Position numbers and translations under genes: made by a program
Notes under the pieces: model-generated
What the model saw: only the letters and a program-made list of their open reading frames with translations
Database searches by the model: none
What the model was told of the DNA's origin: nothing
Shown here: positions 16,818-25,919 of the stretch, in pieces
Layout of the letters: each line of letters starts with the position of its first letter
Position numbering within the stretch: the first letter of the stretch is position 1
DNA from: Gammaproteobacteria bacterium UBA2679
Lineage (GTDB): Bacteria; Pseudomonadota; Gammaproteobacteria; Pseudomonadales; Oleiphilaceae
Length of the DNA stretch: 64,000 nucleotides
Reading direction: 5' to 3'
Assembly: GCA_002354735.1 (NCBI GenBank)
Contig: DEMD01000015.1
Location: forward strand, 271,304-335,303

Positions 16818-18173
16818 TCAGGCTCCCAACAGACTGCCGCCGCAGACTCGCAGTGTTTGACCGCTGATGCCGCTGGCGCCAGGGCTAACAAGAAACTGGA
16901 TGGCGTCGGCTACATCACGGGGCCTGCCGCCCTGCGAGAGCGCGTTGAAGCGCCTGCCGGCTTCACGCACGAGTAGAGGCAGTGATGCCGTCATGTCTGT
17001 TTCAATGAAGCCAGGTGCAACAGCGTTCACGGTAATGCCCTTTGCGCCGAGTTTCACGGACTGCGCTTTCACATAGCCAATGAGTGCCGCTTTGGTGAAG
17101 GCATAATTGGTCTGGCCATAGTTGCCGGCAATGCCGCTAATCGAGGATAGACACACGAGACGCGCCTCGGGTGCGATCAGATCATGATCCAGCAGGGCAG
17201 CATCAAGCTCGAGAATCGCCGCTAGATTCACAGCCAGCACAGCATCCCATTGCTTGGGTGACATCCTCGCCAAGGTTTTATCCCGGGTGATGCCCGCGTT
17301 ATGCACGATGACATCCAGCTTGCGCTTGTTGCTCTTGCACCAGTCAGTGAGCGCAATGGCGGCGTCAGGCTGTGTGATGTCCGCAAGGACTGCCGTTCCG
17401 CCAATATCAGCTGCGAGGGCATGGAGCTTCTCCGCCTGACCGGCCGTGTCCAGACAGATCACGTGCGCGCCTTCACTGGCCAGGCGTCTTGCAGTCGCGG
17501 CACCGATACCGCCAGCTGCGCCAGTCACCACGGCAGCCTTGCCCGAGAGAACGGCAGTGGCAGGTAAACTGGCAGGCGCTGGAACGCCGCAGCTGATATG
17601 CAGGCGCTGGCCGGTCACATAGCTGCTGTGGTGGCTCAGGAAATAAGCAACGGGTGAATAGAGCCGGTGCTGGCAACCCGGATCGACCTGCAGCAGGTTG
17701 ACAGTGGCGCCGCGCTTGCCGACTTCTTTCGCCAGCGATTTGGTCAGCCCGACGAAGCCCTGATTGAACGCAGCAAGTGCAGCATCCTCTTGCGCGCTCG
17801 ATGTGCCGGTGATCAGGAGAACCCTGCCGTGCTTGCGCAGTCGCGGCAGCGCAGCCTGAAGCTGTTCGAACAGCGAGCGCAGGGCCTCGACGGAGTCGCA
17901 GCCATTGGCGTCGAGGAGGATGCCATCCAGCAGAAGACCATCTCTGACCTGATCGCCCCTGATCAGACTCTGCCCGCCTAACTGTTGAATTACAGGCGTA
18001 AGCTGCGTGCTCTTTTCGGGCACCACGATAACGCCAATGGTCCGGTTGGAGAGGGGCTTCTCTGCATAGGCGCCGTCACCACGCTTGAGTTTCACGGGCG
18101 TCGGCAGGCCCAACTGTCTAAGCAGCTTTCCGCCGAGTCCCTGTTGTGCCACCGCCAGTAAAATGTCTGTCAT
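16818..18173 (-). CDS. High-molecular-weight 3-oxoacyl-ACP reductase (FabG4-like)
   Basis: A 451-residue protein with two Rossmann-type halves. The N-terminal half (1-200) is flavodoxin-like and non-catalytic. The C-terminal half is a classical short-chain dehydrogenase: the nucleotide motif VVTGAAGGIGAATAR near 215, HNAGITRDKTLARM, the catalytic SSISGIAGNYGQTNY with Ser and Tyr and a Lys four residues on, and the PGFIETDMT loop. This length and layout match the HMwFabG group, which reduces 3-oxoacyl thioesters with NAD(P)H. The downstream thioesterase suggests a joint role in acyl-chain metabolism. Confidence 0.88.
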   Translation of the reverse strand: MTDILLAVAQQGLGGKLLRQLGLPTPVKLKRGDGAYAEKPLSNRTIGVIVVPEKSTQLTPVIQQLGGQSLIRGDQVRDGLLLDGILLDANGCDSVEALRSLFEQLQAALPRLRKHGRVLLITGTSSAQEDAALAAFNQGFVGLTKSLAKEVGKRGATVNLLQVDPGCQHRLYSPVAYFLSHHSSYVTGQRLHISCGVPAPASLPATAVLSGKAAVVTGAAGGIGAATARRLASEGAHVICLDTAGQAEKLHALAADIGGTAVLADITQPDAAIALTDWCKSNKRKLDVIVHNAGITRDKTLARMSPKQWDAVLAVNLAAILELDAALLDHDLIAPEARLVCLSSISGIAGNYGQTNYAFTKAALIGYVKAQSVKLGAKGITVNAVAPGFIETDMTASLPLLVREAGRRFNALSQGGRPRDVADAIQFLVSPGASGISGQTLRVCGGSLLGA

Positions 18174-18305
18174 TTAATTCGCCGCTCCTGCGCGCCTTGT
18201 TCTGGAAAATTTGCGACCACCGAAAGCGCTCGCGCTGACCAGAGTATCTGAAACTTGATAGTGACGAGGCAATACCTTTTGCCGGGATGTCTGCGAGACC
18301 CCACC

Positions 18306-19007
18306 TCAGGCAGGGGTTCCGATGCTGGCGACTTCCTCAGCAGTCAGTGCTCGCCATTCACCAGGCGCCAACGCGGGGTCCAATCGGATGTCGCCCATGC
18401 TCAATCGATGAAGACTGGTCACCCGGTTCCCTCTGGCTGCGAACATGCGTTTTATCTGGTGATAGCGGCCTTCCGTGAGTGTGACGAAGCATGATTTCGC
18501 GTTCAGCGGCTCGAGCAGAGCGGGGCGGGTTGGCGCGCCTTCACCATTCAGGAAAACACCAATATCGAAAGCGATGATGTCGGCGTTGGTGATGGGTTCC
18601 GCTGTCTCGACCTGATAGGTTTTGGTCTTCCTGCCAGGGGTAGTCACCGCATGATTCCATTGCCCGTCGTCCGTGATGAGGACGAGGCCGGTGGCATCCT
18701 TATCGAGGCGGCCGGCCGGCTGCAGGTTTCGATGGCGAAGGTCAGGCGCCAGTAAGTCGATGACTGTCTTGTGGTCAGGCTCGTCAGAGCTGCACACCAC
18801 GTCCTGGGGCTTGTTCATCATCAGATAGATGTAGTCTTCGTGAACAAGTTGCTCACCATCGAGGCTCACGACATCAGTGTCTTTGACCTGATAGGCAGCC
18901 TTGGTCATGACATGGTCATTGACGGTGACGCGCTTGTCCTTGAGCACGCGGCCGACCTCCGATCGCGAGAAGGGCGTGTTGTGACTGATCAGTTTGTCGA
19001 GTCTCAT
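18306..19007 (-). CDS. rsuA: 16S rRNA pseudouridine synthase, RsuA type
   Basis: A 233-residue protein. The ATG at 19007 begins MRLDKLISHNTPFSRSEV, the S4-like RNA-binding start of the family, so the longer upstream frame is rejected. The catalytic Asp lies in the GRLDKDATGLVLITDDG motif, and the tail has EGRYHQIKRMFAARGN. RsuA converts U516 of 16S rRNA to pseudouridine. No partner gene is adjacent. Confidence 0.92.
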   Translation of the reverse strand: MRLDKLISHNTPFSRSEVGRVLKDKRVTVNDHVMTKAAYQVKDTDVVSLDGEQLVHEDYIYLMMNKPQDVVCSSDEPDHKTVIDLLAPDLRHRNLQPAGRLDKDATGLVLITDDGQWNHAVTTPGRKTKTYQVETAEPITNADIIAFDIGVFLNGEGAPTRPALLEPLNAKSCFVTLTEGRYHQIKRMFAARGNRVTSLHRLSMGDIRLDPALAPGEWRALTAEEVASIGTPA

Positions 19008-19164
19008 TGTTCCATTCCAGTTGTGAGGGTGGGCCTCAGTTTTTTTGCAGTGTACGCCATGAGCAGGGCAGTGGGGCTCATATGCGGTGATTAGTGGCAT
19101 CAAAAAATCACTGGTTTTCCGCCGGAGTTTGGAGGACGATGGAGCGGTCTCAATCAAGGATGAC

Positions 19165-20199
19165 ATGAAGATGCTCCGACTTGTCCCCTCCTCGCAAGCT
19201 CTCAAATCCAGCGTCTCTCTCTGCCTGGTGCTCACCTCCTCAAGTGTGCTGGCAGAACTGCCTCAAGCCTATACAGTAAAGGACATTGGCAGTCTCGGCG
19301 GCTACAGTGTACCGCACTCGATCGATGAGAGCGGACGAATCACCGGCTACAGTTATACAGCTGCCGGCGTCAGGGCATTCAGCTGGACCCAGACTGGTGG
19401 AATGGTCAATCTCGGTTCCCTGGGTAACGACAAGAGTATTGCCTACGATTCGAATGAAACAGGCGAGGTTGTCGGGACCAGTATCGTGAATGGTCAGTAC
19501 CGCGGCTTCATCTGGCGCGCTGATACCGGCATGACTGCTGTGCCCTGCCCACCCGCAGCGACCTGCAGCGCGCGTGGTATCAATTCCGAGGGTGTGGTCA
19601 CTGGTTATACCCAGATTCCCGGCGGTCCCTATCGGCCTTTTCGCTGGAGCGGTGGTGATTCGCTGGACTACCTTCCAACGCTTGGTGGTGCCCACGCTTA
19701 CGGAGCTGGCATTAATGCCGATGGGAGCGTCACAGGCGTCGCCTACACGGCTGACCCTCTGCCGCATGCCTTTGTGTCCGATGAAGCGGGTCAGCTGAGG
19801 GATCTTGGTTCGCTTGATGGCAGCACCAGTTACGGCAAGGCCATCAATAGCTTGGGTCACGCTGTCGGCTATGGCGCTGATCGCGGAAACAAGGGCGCGT
19901 TTTTCTGGTCGCCTGAGTTGGGCATGGTTGCTCTAGGCACGCTCGGCGGGCCGAACAGCTACGCCAAGGGCATCAACTCCGAAGACGTTGTCGTCGGTCA
20001 GAGCCAAACAGGCGCTCGGGCAACCGGATTTGTATGGACTGCGGCTACGGGCATGCTCGACCTCAATCAGATGCTATTGGGAGAGGAGGTCTGGTTCATC
20101 ACCGCTGCCCTGGATGTCAACGATAGCGGTCAGATCACCGGCTTTGGCAAGGATAGTCGTGGTCGCATCCGCACACTCCTCCTGAATCCCGTCTACTAG
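19165..20199 (+). CDS. Secreted HAF-repeat (DLGxLGG) protein
   Basis: A 344-residue protein. The ATG at 19165 follows AAGGA and gives a signal peptide ending near SSVLA. The body is a series of about 40-50 residue repeats, each with a D-x-G-x-L-G-G core and an INxxGxVxG element: DIGSLGGYS, NLGSLGND, YLPTLGGAH, DLGSLDGST, ALGTLGGPN, separated by FxW strands. This is the 'extracellular repeat, HAF family' pattern, predicted to fold as a beta-propeller. The function of the family is unknown. The next gene starts 13 nt after the stop, so they are probably co-transcribed. Confidence 0.8.
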   Translation: MKMLRLVPSSQALKSSVSLCLVLTSSSVLAELPQAYTVKDIGSLGGYSVPHSIDESGRITGYSYTAAGVRAFSWTQTGGMVNLGSLGNDKSIAYDSNETGEVVGTSIVNGQYRGFIWRADTGMTAVPCPPAATCSARGINSEGVVTGYTQIPGGPYRPFRWSGGDSLDYLPTLGGAHAYGAGINADGSVTGVAYTADPLPHAFVSDEAGQLRDLGSLDGSTSYGKAINSLGHAVGYGADRGNKGAFFWSPELGMVALGTLGGPNSYAKGINSEDVVVGQSQTGARATGFVWTAATGMLDLNQMLLGEEVWFITAALDVNDSGQITGFGKDSRGRIRTLLLNPVY

Positions 20200-20212
20200 G
20201 TTTGTTCCGCGG

Positions 20213-21661
20213 ATGATGCATCCAGTTCTGAAGCCCGGGGCATTACTAGCCCTGGCAATCCTGTCATCGATTATGCTGGCCAGTTGCGGTGGTGGAGGCG
20301 GGGGCTCGAATGAAAGGCCCATCACCGCATCTGGTGACCCAGAGACGCCTGAGCCGGTGGCGCAGAGTTGTCCGGCCACTTTCGAAGCTGCCGGTGTGCC
20401 TACGCAGTGGAGTTTTACAACGCTGTCCGAGCAGCGTGTGAGCAATGGCGATAGCGGCTTCCGTACGCTCGAATACGTCCGAGCAAGTGCAGATCAGACC
20501 AACAGCTACTTCCTCTACTTTCCGTCGGCTGACCCGCTTGCTCCCGTCATCATCCTGAACGAGCCCTACGACGGGATCAGCTGGACGGACGAAGGCGTAG
20601 ACGCCAGTTTCGCTACGCTTGGCCCCGGTAGGCACCCCGACAAATTTGCACCGGCCTATAACGGGCAGGATCTCGTACGGTACACACCTGAGACTTCAGC
20701 GCCCGATGGTGGCTCGCTTCGCGCATCCGTGAGTCTCTGGCTGGAAAGTGGCTTCGCGATCATCAAGACCTATGGGCGCTTTTACGCAGGCGGCACCCTG
20801 GCCAACGACGTCAGTGACGCCGTAGCGCCGTGGTACTTCATCGCGGCGCGGCCTGAAACCTTTGCAGGGCGCCAGGTCTTTTCGACTGGCGGCAGCTGGG
20901 GCGGCATGATGGCCTTGTATGGTGCTGCCGCTGCGCCGGAGGTCGTTCAGCCGACTGCAATAGCGGTCACATCGCCGCCCAGTGATCTGCCTGCAGTCAG
21001 AGGCTATGCAAGCGAGCTTGAATCCGCTGAACCAACAATGAGGGAGGAGATACAAGCCTTCTTTTCCCCGTATGTCAGGCGCATCGATGCTTCAATTGCA
21101 GTCGGGTCGCAGGAGGTGTCGTCTGCCTTCAGTGCGGAAGCGCTTTGTCGCTGCCTACCAGATCGTGTGCTGGTCGCTCATGATGACGCTGACACCATTG
21201 TGCCCGTGGCCCAGACCGAGCAGCTTCAAGCGGCGTGTCCTGAGCAGGTTCAGCCAATATTCTGGAAACGGACGAGTCCACCCTCAGTCGAAGCGGCTGG
21301 TTTGTCGCACGGTGATTTCGGTGGCCGTAGCAGTGCGCCAGATGTCAGTACATTGCTGAGTGCCTGGATGCTGTCTCAGGCCGAGGTAGGACCCGTCGTG
21401 GTGAAAGTCGATCCCGAGAGTTTTCATGGTTTTCTGAGCATGGTAGCGGCAGCCCGTAGTCGAGGAGAAGATGTGTCCTACGCGGTAGCGGCGCTCAAGC
21501 CACTGATTGCTGAAAACATACGACTGCGTGCCAGTGACGGCTCGAGTGAAATCCAGACGGGCGCGGCTTTTCTCGCTACGCTACTCGAGGTCAGGTTCGG
21601 TCTTGAGGTCACGGCTGAATCTGTCAGCAGTGCACTTGCAGCAGATCAGCTGCCGTTTTGA
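20213..21661 (+). CDS. Alpha/beta-hydrolase-like lipoprotein
   Basis: A 482-residue protein with a lipobox (LASC) near residue 25 and a Gly-run right after the cysteine. The body resembles a serine hydrolase: a nucleophile elbow in STGGSWGGMMAL, an acid in VAHDDADTIVP, and a candidate His in GLSHGDFGG. The C-terminal 100 residues are helical and unassigned. The substrate is unknown; a peptidase or esterase is possible. It shares a transcript with the HAF-repeat protein. Confidence 0.65.
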   Translation: MMHPVLKPGALLALAILSSIMLASCGGGGGGSNERPITASGDPETPEPVAQSCPATFEAAGVPTQWSFTTLSEQRVSNGDSGFRTLEYVRASADQTNSYFLYFPSADPLAPVIILNEPYDGISWTDEGVDASFATLGPGRHPDKFAPAYNGQDLVRYTPETSAPDGGSLRASVSLWLESGFAIIKTYGRFYAGGTLANDVSDAVAPWYFIAARPETFAGRQVFSTGGSWGGMMALYGAAAAPEVVQPTAIAVTSPPSDLPAVRGYASELESAEPTMREEIQAFFSPYVRRIDASIAVGSQEVSSAFSAEALCRCLPDRVLVAHDDADTIVPVAQTEQLQAACPEQVQPIFWKRTSPPSVEAAGLSHGDFGGRSSAPDVSTLLSAWMLSQAEVGPVVVKVDPESFHGFLSMVAAARSRGEDVSYAVAALKPLIAENIRLRASDGSSEIQTGAAFLATLLEVRFGLEVTAESVSSALAADQLPF

Positions 21662-21857
21662 TCCATACGATCAGTTGGCGGCAAATCATGTTTTTCAAAT
21701 GCTGTCTAGCGACTGATCCGCGGTGGATACCAATCACTATAGAATACTACGAGGCACTATCAAAACGTATCGCTAAAACACCCTAAAAAACAACCATTTG
21801 ACTTAGTATCTCTCGCGATATGGCACTTATGCCAGCTTATTTTGCGAGATTTCAGAC

Positions 21858-22901
21858 ATGTCATTCCGATCCCCTCTGCTTGCCGGCGCACTAGCCCTGG
21901 CCCTGCCTATGCTGGCGCAAACCGTATTCGCCGCCGCCTGTCCACAAAGTCCTATGGCGCCCTTTGTGAGCGCCCTCGATGTCGACAGTAAGTACGACTC
22001 CAGCGACTACACTCGATCTACGCTTGGCTCTGTCGATAAGCAATCGGTGGCAATACGCGACTATCTCGGTGATTACGCCGCCAGAATCGTATTCTTCGCG
22101 GACTATCACGATCAAAGAGCAGGCACATCAGCCGGTCGTGCTGGCCTGGATTGCATGAACGTCTGGCTCGATCGATGGGCAGCAGCCGGTGCCATGCTGA
22201 CCGCGGAGGCTACACCGACTGGACAGGCGGTGAGAGTATGGACAATTGCGTCCATTGCTTCAGCTATCCTGAAGGTGCAGCGAAGGGAACCAGGCGCGTT
22301 TCAAATGAGCGAGCAGGCTGAACTGTGGCTTAAACGTCTCGGCGAACGCGTCATTGAGGACTATGAACCGCGTTTCACGACCAAAGACAGCAAGATGAAC
22401 AATCACGATTATTGGGGCGCCTGGGCGGTAGCCTCGATAGACGCAGCAACTGGCTCCCGGTCAGGCGCATCGTACGCATACCGGGTATTTGAGCATGCCC
22501 TGCAGAATGCTGCCTGGGATGCCCGAACCGGCACCTATTACCTGCCTAACGAGGCAGGGCGCGGCAGCCTGGGGTTGCATTATATGCAGTTTGCGCTCAC
22601 GCCGCTTGCCATGCTGGCGGAGTATCTGCCTTCACTGGGTTACACAATTCAGTATCGGCAGAGTCAGATCATGGACTCTCTTGCAACTTCGGCGCTTGAG
22701 GCCTTCCTGAATAAGTCGGCCTACAAACACCTGTTCACGACAACCCAGCAGCAACCGACGGCCAGCACCTTCACATGGGCACGAGTCTACCGCAGCAATA
22801 ATCCGACTCACGTCTCTGCTGCGAACATGATGAGCCGCTACGGTCGGTACCTGACAGAAAACAGTCGGATCGGCGGCGAGCTCACCAGAGTCTATCGCTG
22901 A
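21858..22901 (+). CDS. Second AlgL-like alginate lyase (PL5 family)
   Basis: A 347-residue exported protein; the signal peptide ends near VFAAA. It is homologous to the AlgL encoded in the operon (shared SKYD-SD--STL, the WAAAGAML region and NNHDYWGAWAVAS). The PL5 catalytic residues appear present: Asn182 and His183 in NNHDYW, Arg235 and Tyr242 in GRGSLGLHY, with the same Arg-to-Tyr spacing of seven as in the operon copy. It should cleave polymannuronate by beta-elimination in the periplasm or outside. It is transcribed against the operon, and its 3' end overlaps algA by 10 bp. The 196 bp before it are AT-rich with a TTGACT hexamer but no clear -10 at the right distance. Confidence 0.82.
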   Translation: MSFRSPLLAGALALALPMLAQTVFAAACPQSPMAPFVSALDVDSKYDSSDYTRSTLGSVDKQSVAIRDYLGDYAARIVFFADYHDQRAGTSAGRAGLDCMNVWLDRWAAAGAMLTAEATPTGQAVRVWTIASIASAILKVQRREPGAFQMSEQAELWLKRLGERVIEDYEPRFTTKDSKMNNHDYWGAWAVASIDAATGSRSGASYAYRVFEHALQNAAWDARTGTYYLPNEAGRGSLGLHYMQFALTPLAMLAEYLPSLGYTIQYRQSQIMDSLATSALEAFLNKSAYKHLFTTTQQQPTASTFTWARVYRSNNPTHVSAANMMSRYGRYLTENSRIGGELTRVYR

Positions 22902-24406
22902 GCGGCTAGTGCGACGGCAGGTACCGGCTGCTTTTTCGGGACGGCAACTACGGGCTGTTCAGCCGCCTTGAGAGAAGGCTCAGCGCTTGCTGTCGTGGGC
23001 TCAGGCGGGACTCTGCCGTAGATGTCGTCGAGACGAATGATATCGTCCTCTCCAAGATACGAGCCGGATTGCACTTCCACGATCTCCAGGGGGATGATCC
23101 CCGGGTTGGTGAGACGATGTACCTCACCGACCGGTATGTAGGTCGACTCGTTTTCGCCCAGGAGAAATACCTCGTCCCCGCGAGTCACCTCTGCAGTACC
23201 ACTGACCACGATCCAGTGTTCCGCCCGATGATGGTGCTTTTGCAGAGACAGACTGGCACCCGGCTTCACCTTGATGTTCTTGACCTGGAATCTCGAGCCC
23301 AGGTCGGTCGTTTGATAGCTCCCCCATGGTCGGAATACCTCTCGATGCACTACATGCTCGCTGCGTCTGGCCGCCTTGAGCTTGTCGACGATGGTCTTGA
23401 CCTCCTGTACCGAGTCTCGATGCGCCACCAGTACCGCATCCTTTGTGTCTACAATGAAGAGATCCTGTACCCCTACTGTCGCCACCAGACGATGGTCCGA
23501 ACGCACGTAGCACGCTGTCGAGCGATGGCTGACGACATCGCCGAGCAGCACATTGTCGTCTGAATCCCGCGCCTCGGTATCCCACAGGCTGGACCAGCAT
23601 CCAAGATCACTCCAGCCGGCGTTCATTGCAACCGCTGTCGCTGCGTCTGTCTTTTCCATGAGCGCGTAATCGATTGACTCATCCGGGCAGTCTCGAAACT
23701 GTTCGGGAGCCAGCAGCCGGCAGCCGTCTGATGACTGGCTGGCCTCGTAAGCAAGCTCGCAGCTTACGAACATCCTGGGATAATGAACGGCGAGTTCTTC
23801 GATATAGCGGCGGGCACTGAAAACGAACATGCCGCTATTCCAGAAATATTCACCACTTGCGAGATAGCTCATCGCAGTCTGCAGGTCTGGCTTCTCCACG
23901 AATTCGAGGACTTCTTTGGCCTGATCCCCAACCGAGGAGCCGGTCCTGATATAGCCGTAGCCGGTTTCAGGTGCCGTCGGTGTGATGCCGAACAGAACAA
24001 GATCTCCTTGTGCCGCTCGGTCTCTTGCAGTCGCCAGGGCTCGGTGGTACTCAGGAATGTTGCCGATGAAATGGTCTGCAGGCAGAACGGCGATAATGTC
24101 ATCCCGGCCGCTTGAGAGTACCTCAAGTGCGGCCATTGCTACTGCCGGTGCGGTGTTTCTGCCGAAGGGTTCAAGAATGATCTGTAGTGGGTCGCAGTCA
24201 ATGGCTTGCAGCTGTTCCTGGACGAGGAAACGATGTGCCTCATTGGTCACGATGATTGGCGATGAAAGACCGGCAGGTAAACGCTGAATAGTCTGCTGGA
24301 ACATGGATTGCTCGCCCACAAGCGGTAGAAACTGCTTGGGGTAGCCCTGACGGGAAAGCGGCCAGAGCCTCGAACCGTTACCGCCTGAAAGTATTACTGG
24401 AATCAT
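22892..24406 (-). CDS. algA: Mannose-1-P guanylyltransferase / mannose-6-P isomerase
   Basis: A 504-residue bifunctional enzyme. The N-terminal GDP-mannose pyrophosphorylase has GGNGSRLWPLSRQGYPKQF and FVEKP; the C-terminal cupin isomerase has the metal motif KHHHRAEHWIVVSG. It supplies GDP-mannose for AlgD. It is the last gene of the alginate operon, its usual place, and starts 1 nt after the algG stop. A Pro/Ala-rich tail of about 35 residues extends past the usual YGRV end and is encoded partly where the convergent lyase gene overlaps. Confidence 0.95.
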   Translation of the reverse strand: MIPVILSGGNGSRLWPLSRQGYPKQFLPLVGEQSMFQQTIQRLPAGLSSPIIVTNEAHRFLVQEQLQAIDCDPLQIILEPFGRNTAPAVAMAALEVLSSGRDDIIAVLPADHFIGNIPEYHRALATARDRAAQGDLVLFGITPTAPETGYGYIRTGSSVGDQAKEVLEFVEKPDLQTAMSYLASGEYFWNSGMFVFSARRYIEELAVHYPRMFVSCELAYEASQSSDGCRLLAPEQFRDCPDESIDYALMEKTDAATAVAMNAGWSDLGCWSSLWDTEARDSDDNVLLGDVVSHRSTACYVRSDHRLVATVGVQDLFIVDTKDAVLVAHRDSVQEVKTIVDKLKAARRSEHVVHREVFRPWGSYQTTDLGSRFQVKNIKVKPGASLSLQKHHHRAEHWIVVSGTAEVTRGDEVFLLGENESTYIPVGEVHRLTNPGIIPLEIVEVQSGSYLGEDDIIRLDDIYGRVPPEPTTASAEPSLKAAEQPVVAVPKKQPVPAVALAAQR

Positions 24407-24407
24407 A

Positions 24408-25919
24408 TCAGTTACTCCCTGTGGTGCTGTGCTGATGGTTTGATGTCAGCCGAATCTGAATCGCCAGATCGGGCGTCTTGCTTGCTTTCAAAATCTGGGT
24501 CTGCGTAGTTGCCAGGCGCCCACTTACGACAGGTTGAACTAGGGAGCGGGATCGAAATCGGTTGCCGCTCAGGCCGATATTGGCGTTACCAATGGTGCTG
24601 ATGCTGGCTTCACCACTGTTGGCGAGCAGATTGTCCTGCAGCCAAACTGCTTCACCATCCGCCAACTCGCTGAAGACAGCCTGGACGGCGTAGCGTTGAT
24701 TGGCAGAAAACGTATTGTTTCTGATCAACAGCGGGCCACTCATCTGAGCCCTCAAGCCTGACCGGGCGCTGTCGTGTATGGTATTCGAGTCGAGCAGCAG
24801 CGGACTGTCCATGATCGTCACCCCCTGAAAGGCGATGCCATCACCGCCGGCCGAAGCGAAGATACTGTTACTGACAAGCAGCGAACCAAGCGCGCCTTCA
24901 ATTCTGAGGGCATCTCGATGAGTGAAGCTTATGGCGCAATTCTGGATGCGAATGTGACCGCCCTCTCTGACCCTCATGCCAGCGTTATATTTCGTACGCT
25001 CGACCTTGCTGGCTTCCATTTGAAGATTCCCAGCGCTGAGATCGATGCCATATCGAGCCGAGTCAGTGAAAGTGCTTCGGTTGATGTAGATATCAGCCTG
25101 ATCACCGCTCAAGCTGGTTTCCAGTTTGTCGACAACGCTGTCGGTTACATGGAGGCTGGCTGGGCCGCGCTTGCGAAGACTGGCATGGTGGCCAACAGTC
25201 AGGCCGCCGGAGAGGTAGGCGTTATAACCAAGCTGCCTGAGCTCAGCCTGTTCAAGTCGTGTGTGACTCCCGTTCCAGGCCAGTATGAAAGGCCGGAAAC
25301 GGGAGCCCCCTTTGAGGTCCGGTTGCAGGGTCCTGACTTCGGCCTGCTTAATTGCCAGCTGGCCTGCATTCACAATGACCGCAGCAGCGTTGGCATCCAG
25401 CAAAAGCACTGCGTCTTCGATGGTCAATTCGGCGTTTTGCCCAATGATCAGAGGGTAATGCAGGCTATACACGGTGCGACCCGACTCATCAGGGCCGATC
25501 CGCTTGAGTATGGACGGGTTATTGAGCTTGCGTGTCAGTCCCGCAAGGCTGCTATTGCCCTTGTGCAGGGTGAGGGCACGAGGATGAGTCGGCTGATATC
25601 GACTGGCTATCCGCAGGAGCCCGTTGTGCACCAGTGACTCGAACAGCCAACTGCCAGCCTGAGCAGAAAACAAGGTATCCAGCGAGATTCGCGTGCCCGC
25701 ATCCAGTGTGCGGAAGGGCTGCGATACCAGCGCAGGCACGTCTTGGCAACAGTCAGGCGGTAGGCCAGCGGCTGCCTCGAAATCTGCACGGGAAAGCTGC
25801 TTCACCTCAGGCATCGGCAAAGCGGTTGTGGCAGCGTGGACTTGCGTGGCGGCCATGATGAACATGATAAGGCCGAGCGATCTTGTGAGTGTTTTGAAAT
25901 GACGGCTGGCTATCGTCAT
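24408..25919 (-). CDS. algG: AlgG-family periplasmic beta-helix, predicted inactive epimerase
   Basis: A 503-residue exported protein (signal peptide to about 29). The family is supported by position in the operon, the LHYPLIIGQNAELTIED and RFRPFILAWNGSHTRL blocks and the right-handed beta-helix repeats. AlgG epimerises mannuronate to guluronate using a DPHD motif after YGI. Here residues 290-295 read YGIDLS and go straight to AGNLQ: the Pro-His-Asp is gone and about two residues are missing. Epimerase activity is therefore unlikely, though AlgG also protects the polymer structurally. Residues 50-90 (PPDCCQDVPAL, then PFRTLDAGTRISL) resemble the start of MalM-like domains and not Pseudomonas AlgG. 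The start overlaps algL by 4 nt (ATGA). Confidence 0.8.
   Translation of the reverse strand: MTIASRHFKTLTRSLGLIMFIMAATQVHAATTALPMPEVKQLSRADFEAAAGLPPDCCQDVPALVSQPFRTLDAGTRISLDTLFSAQAGSWLFESLVHNGLLRIASRYQPTHPRALTLHKGNSSLAGLTRKLNNPSILKRIGPDESGRTVYSLHYPLIIGQNAELTIEDAVLLLDANAAAVIVNAGQLAIKQAEVRTLQPDLKGGSRFRPFILAWNGSHTRLEQAELRQLGYNAYLSGGLTVGHHASLRKRGPASLHVTDSVVDKLETSLSGDQADIYINRSTFTDSARYGIDLSAGNLQMEASKVERTKYNAGMRVREGGHIRIQNCAISFTHRDALRIEGALGSLLVSNSIFASAGGDGIAFQGVTIMDSPLLLDSNTIHDSARSGLRAQMSGPLLIRNNTFSANQRYAVQAVFSELADGEAVWLQDNLLANSGEASISTIGNANIGLSGNRFRSRSLVQPVVSGRLATTQTQILKASKTPDLAIQIRLTSNHQHSTTGSN

Noticed and set aside
24774..25637. 287-residue plus-strand frame opposite algG
   Set aside because: No exported or enzymatic features; antisense shadow of a repetitive beta-helix gene.
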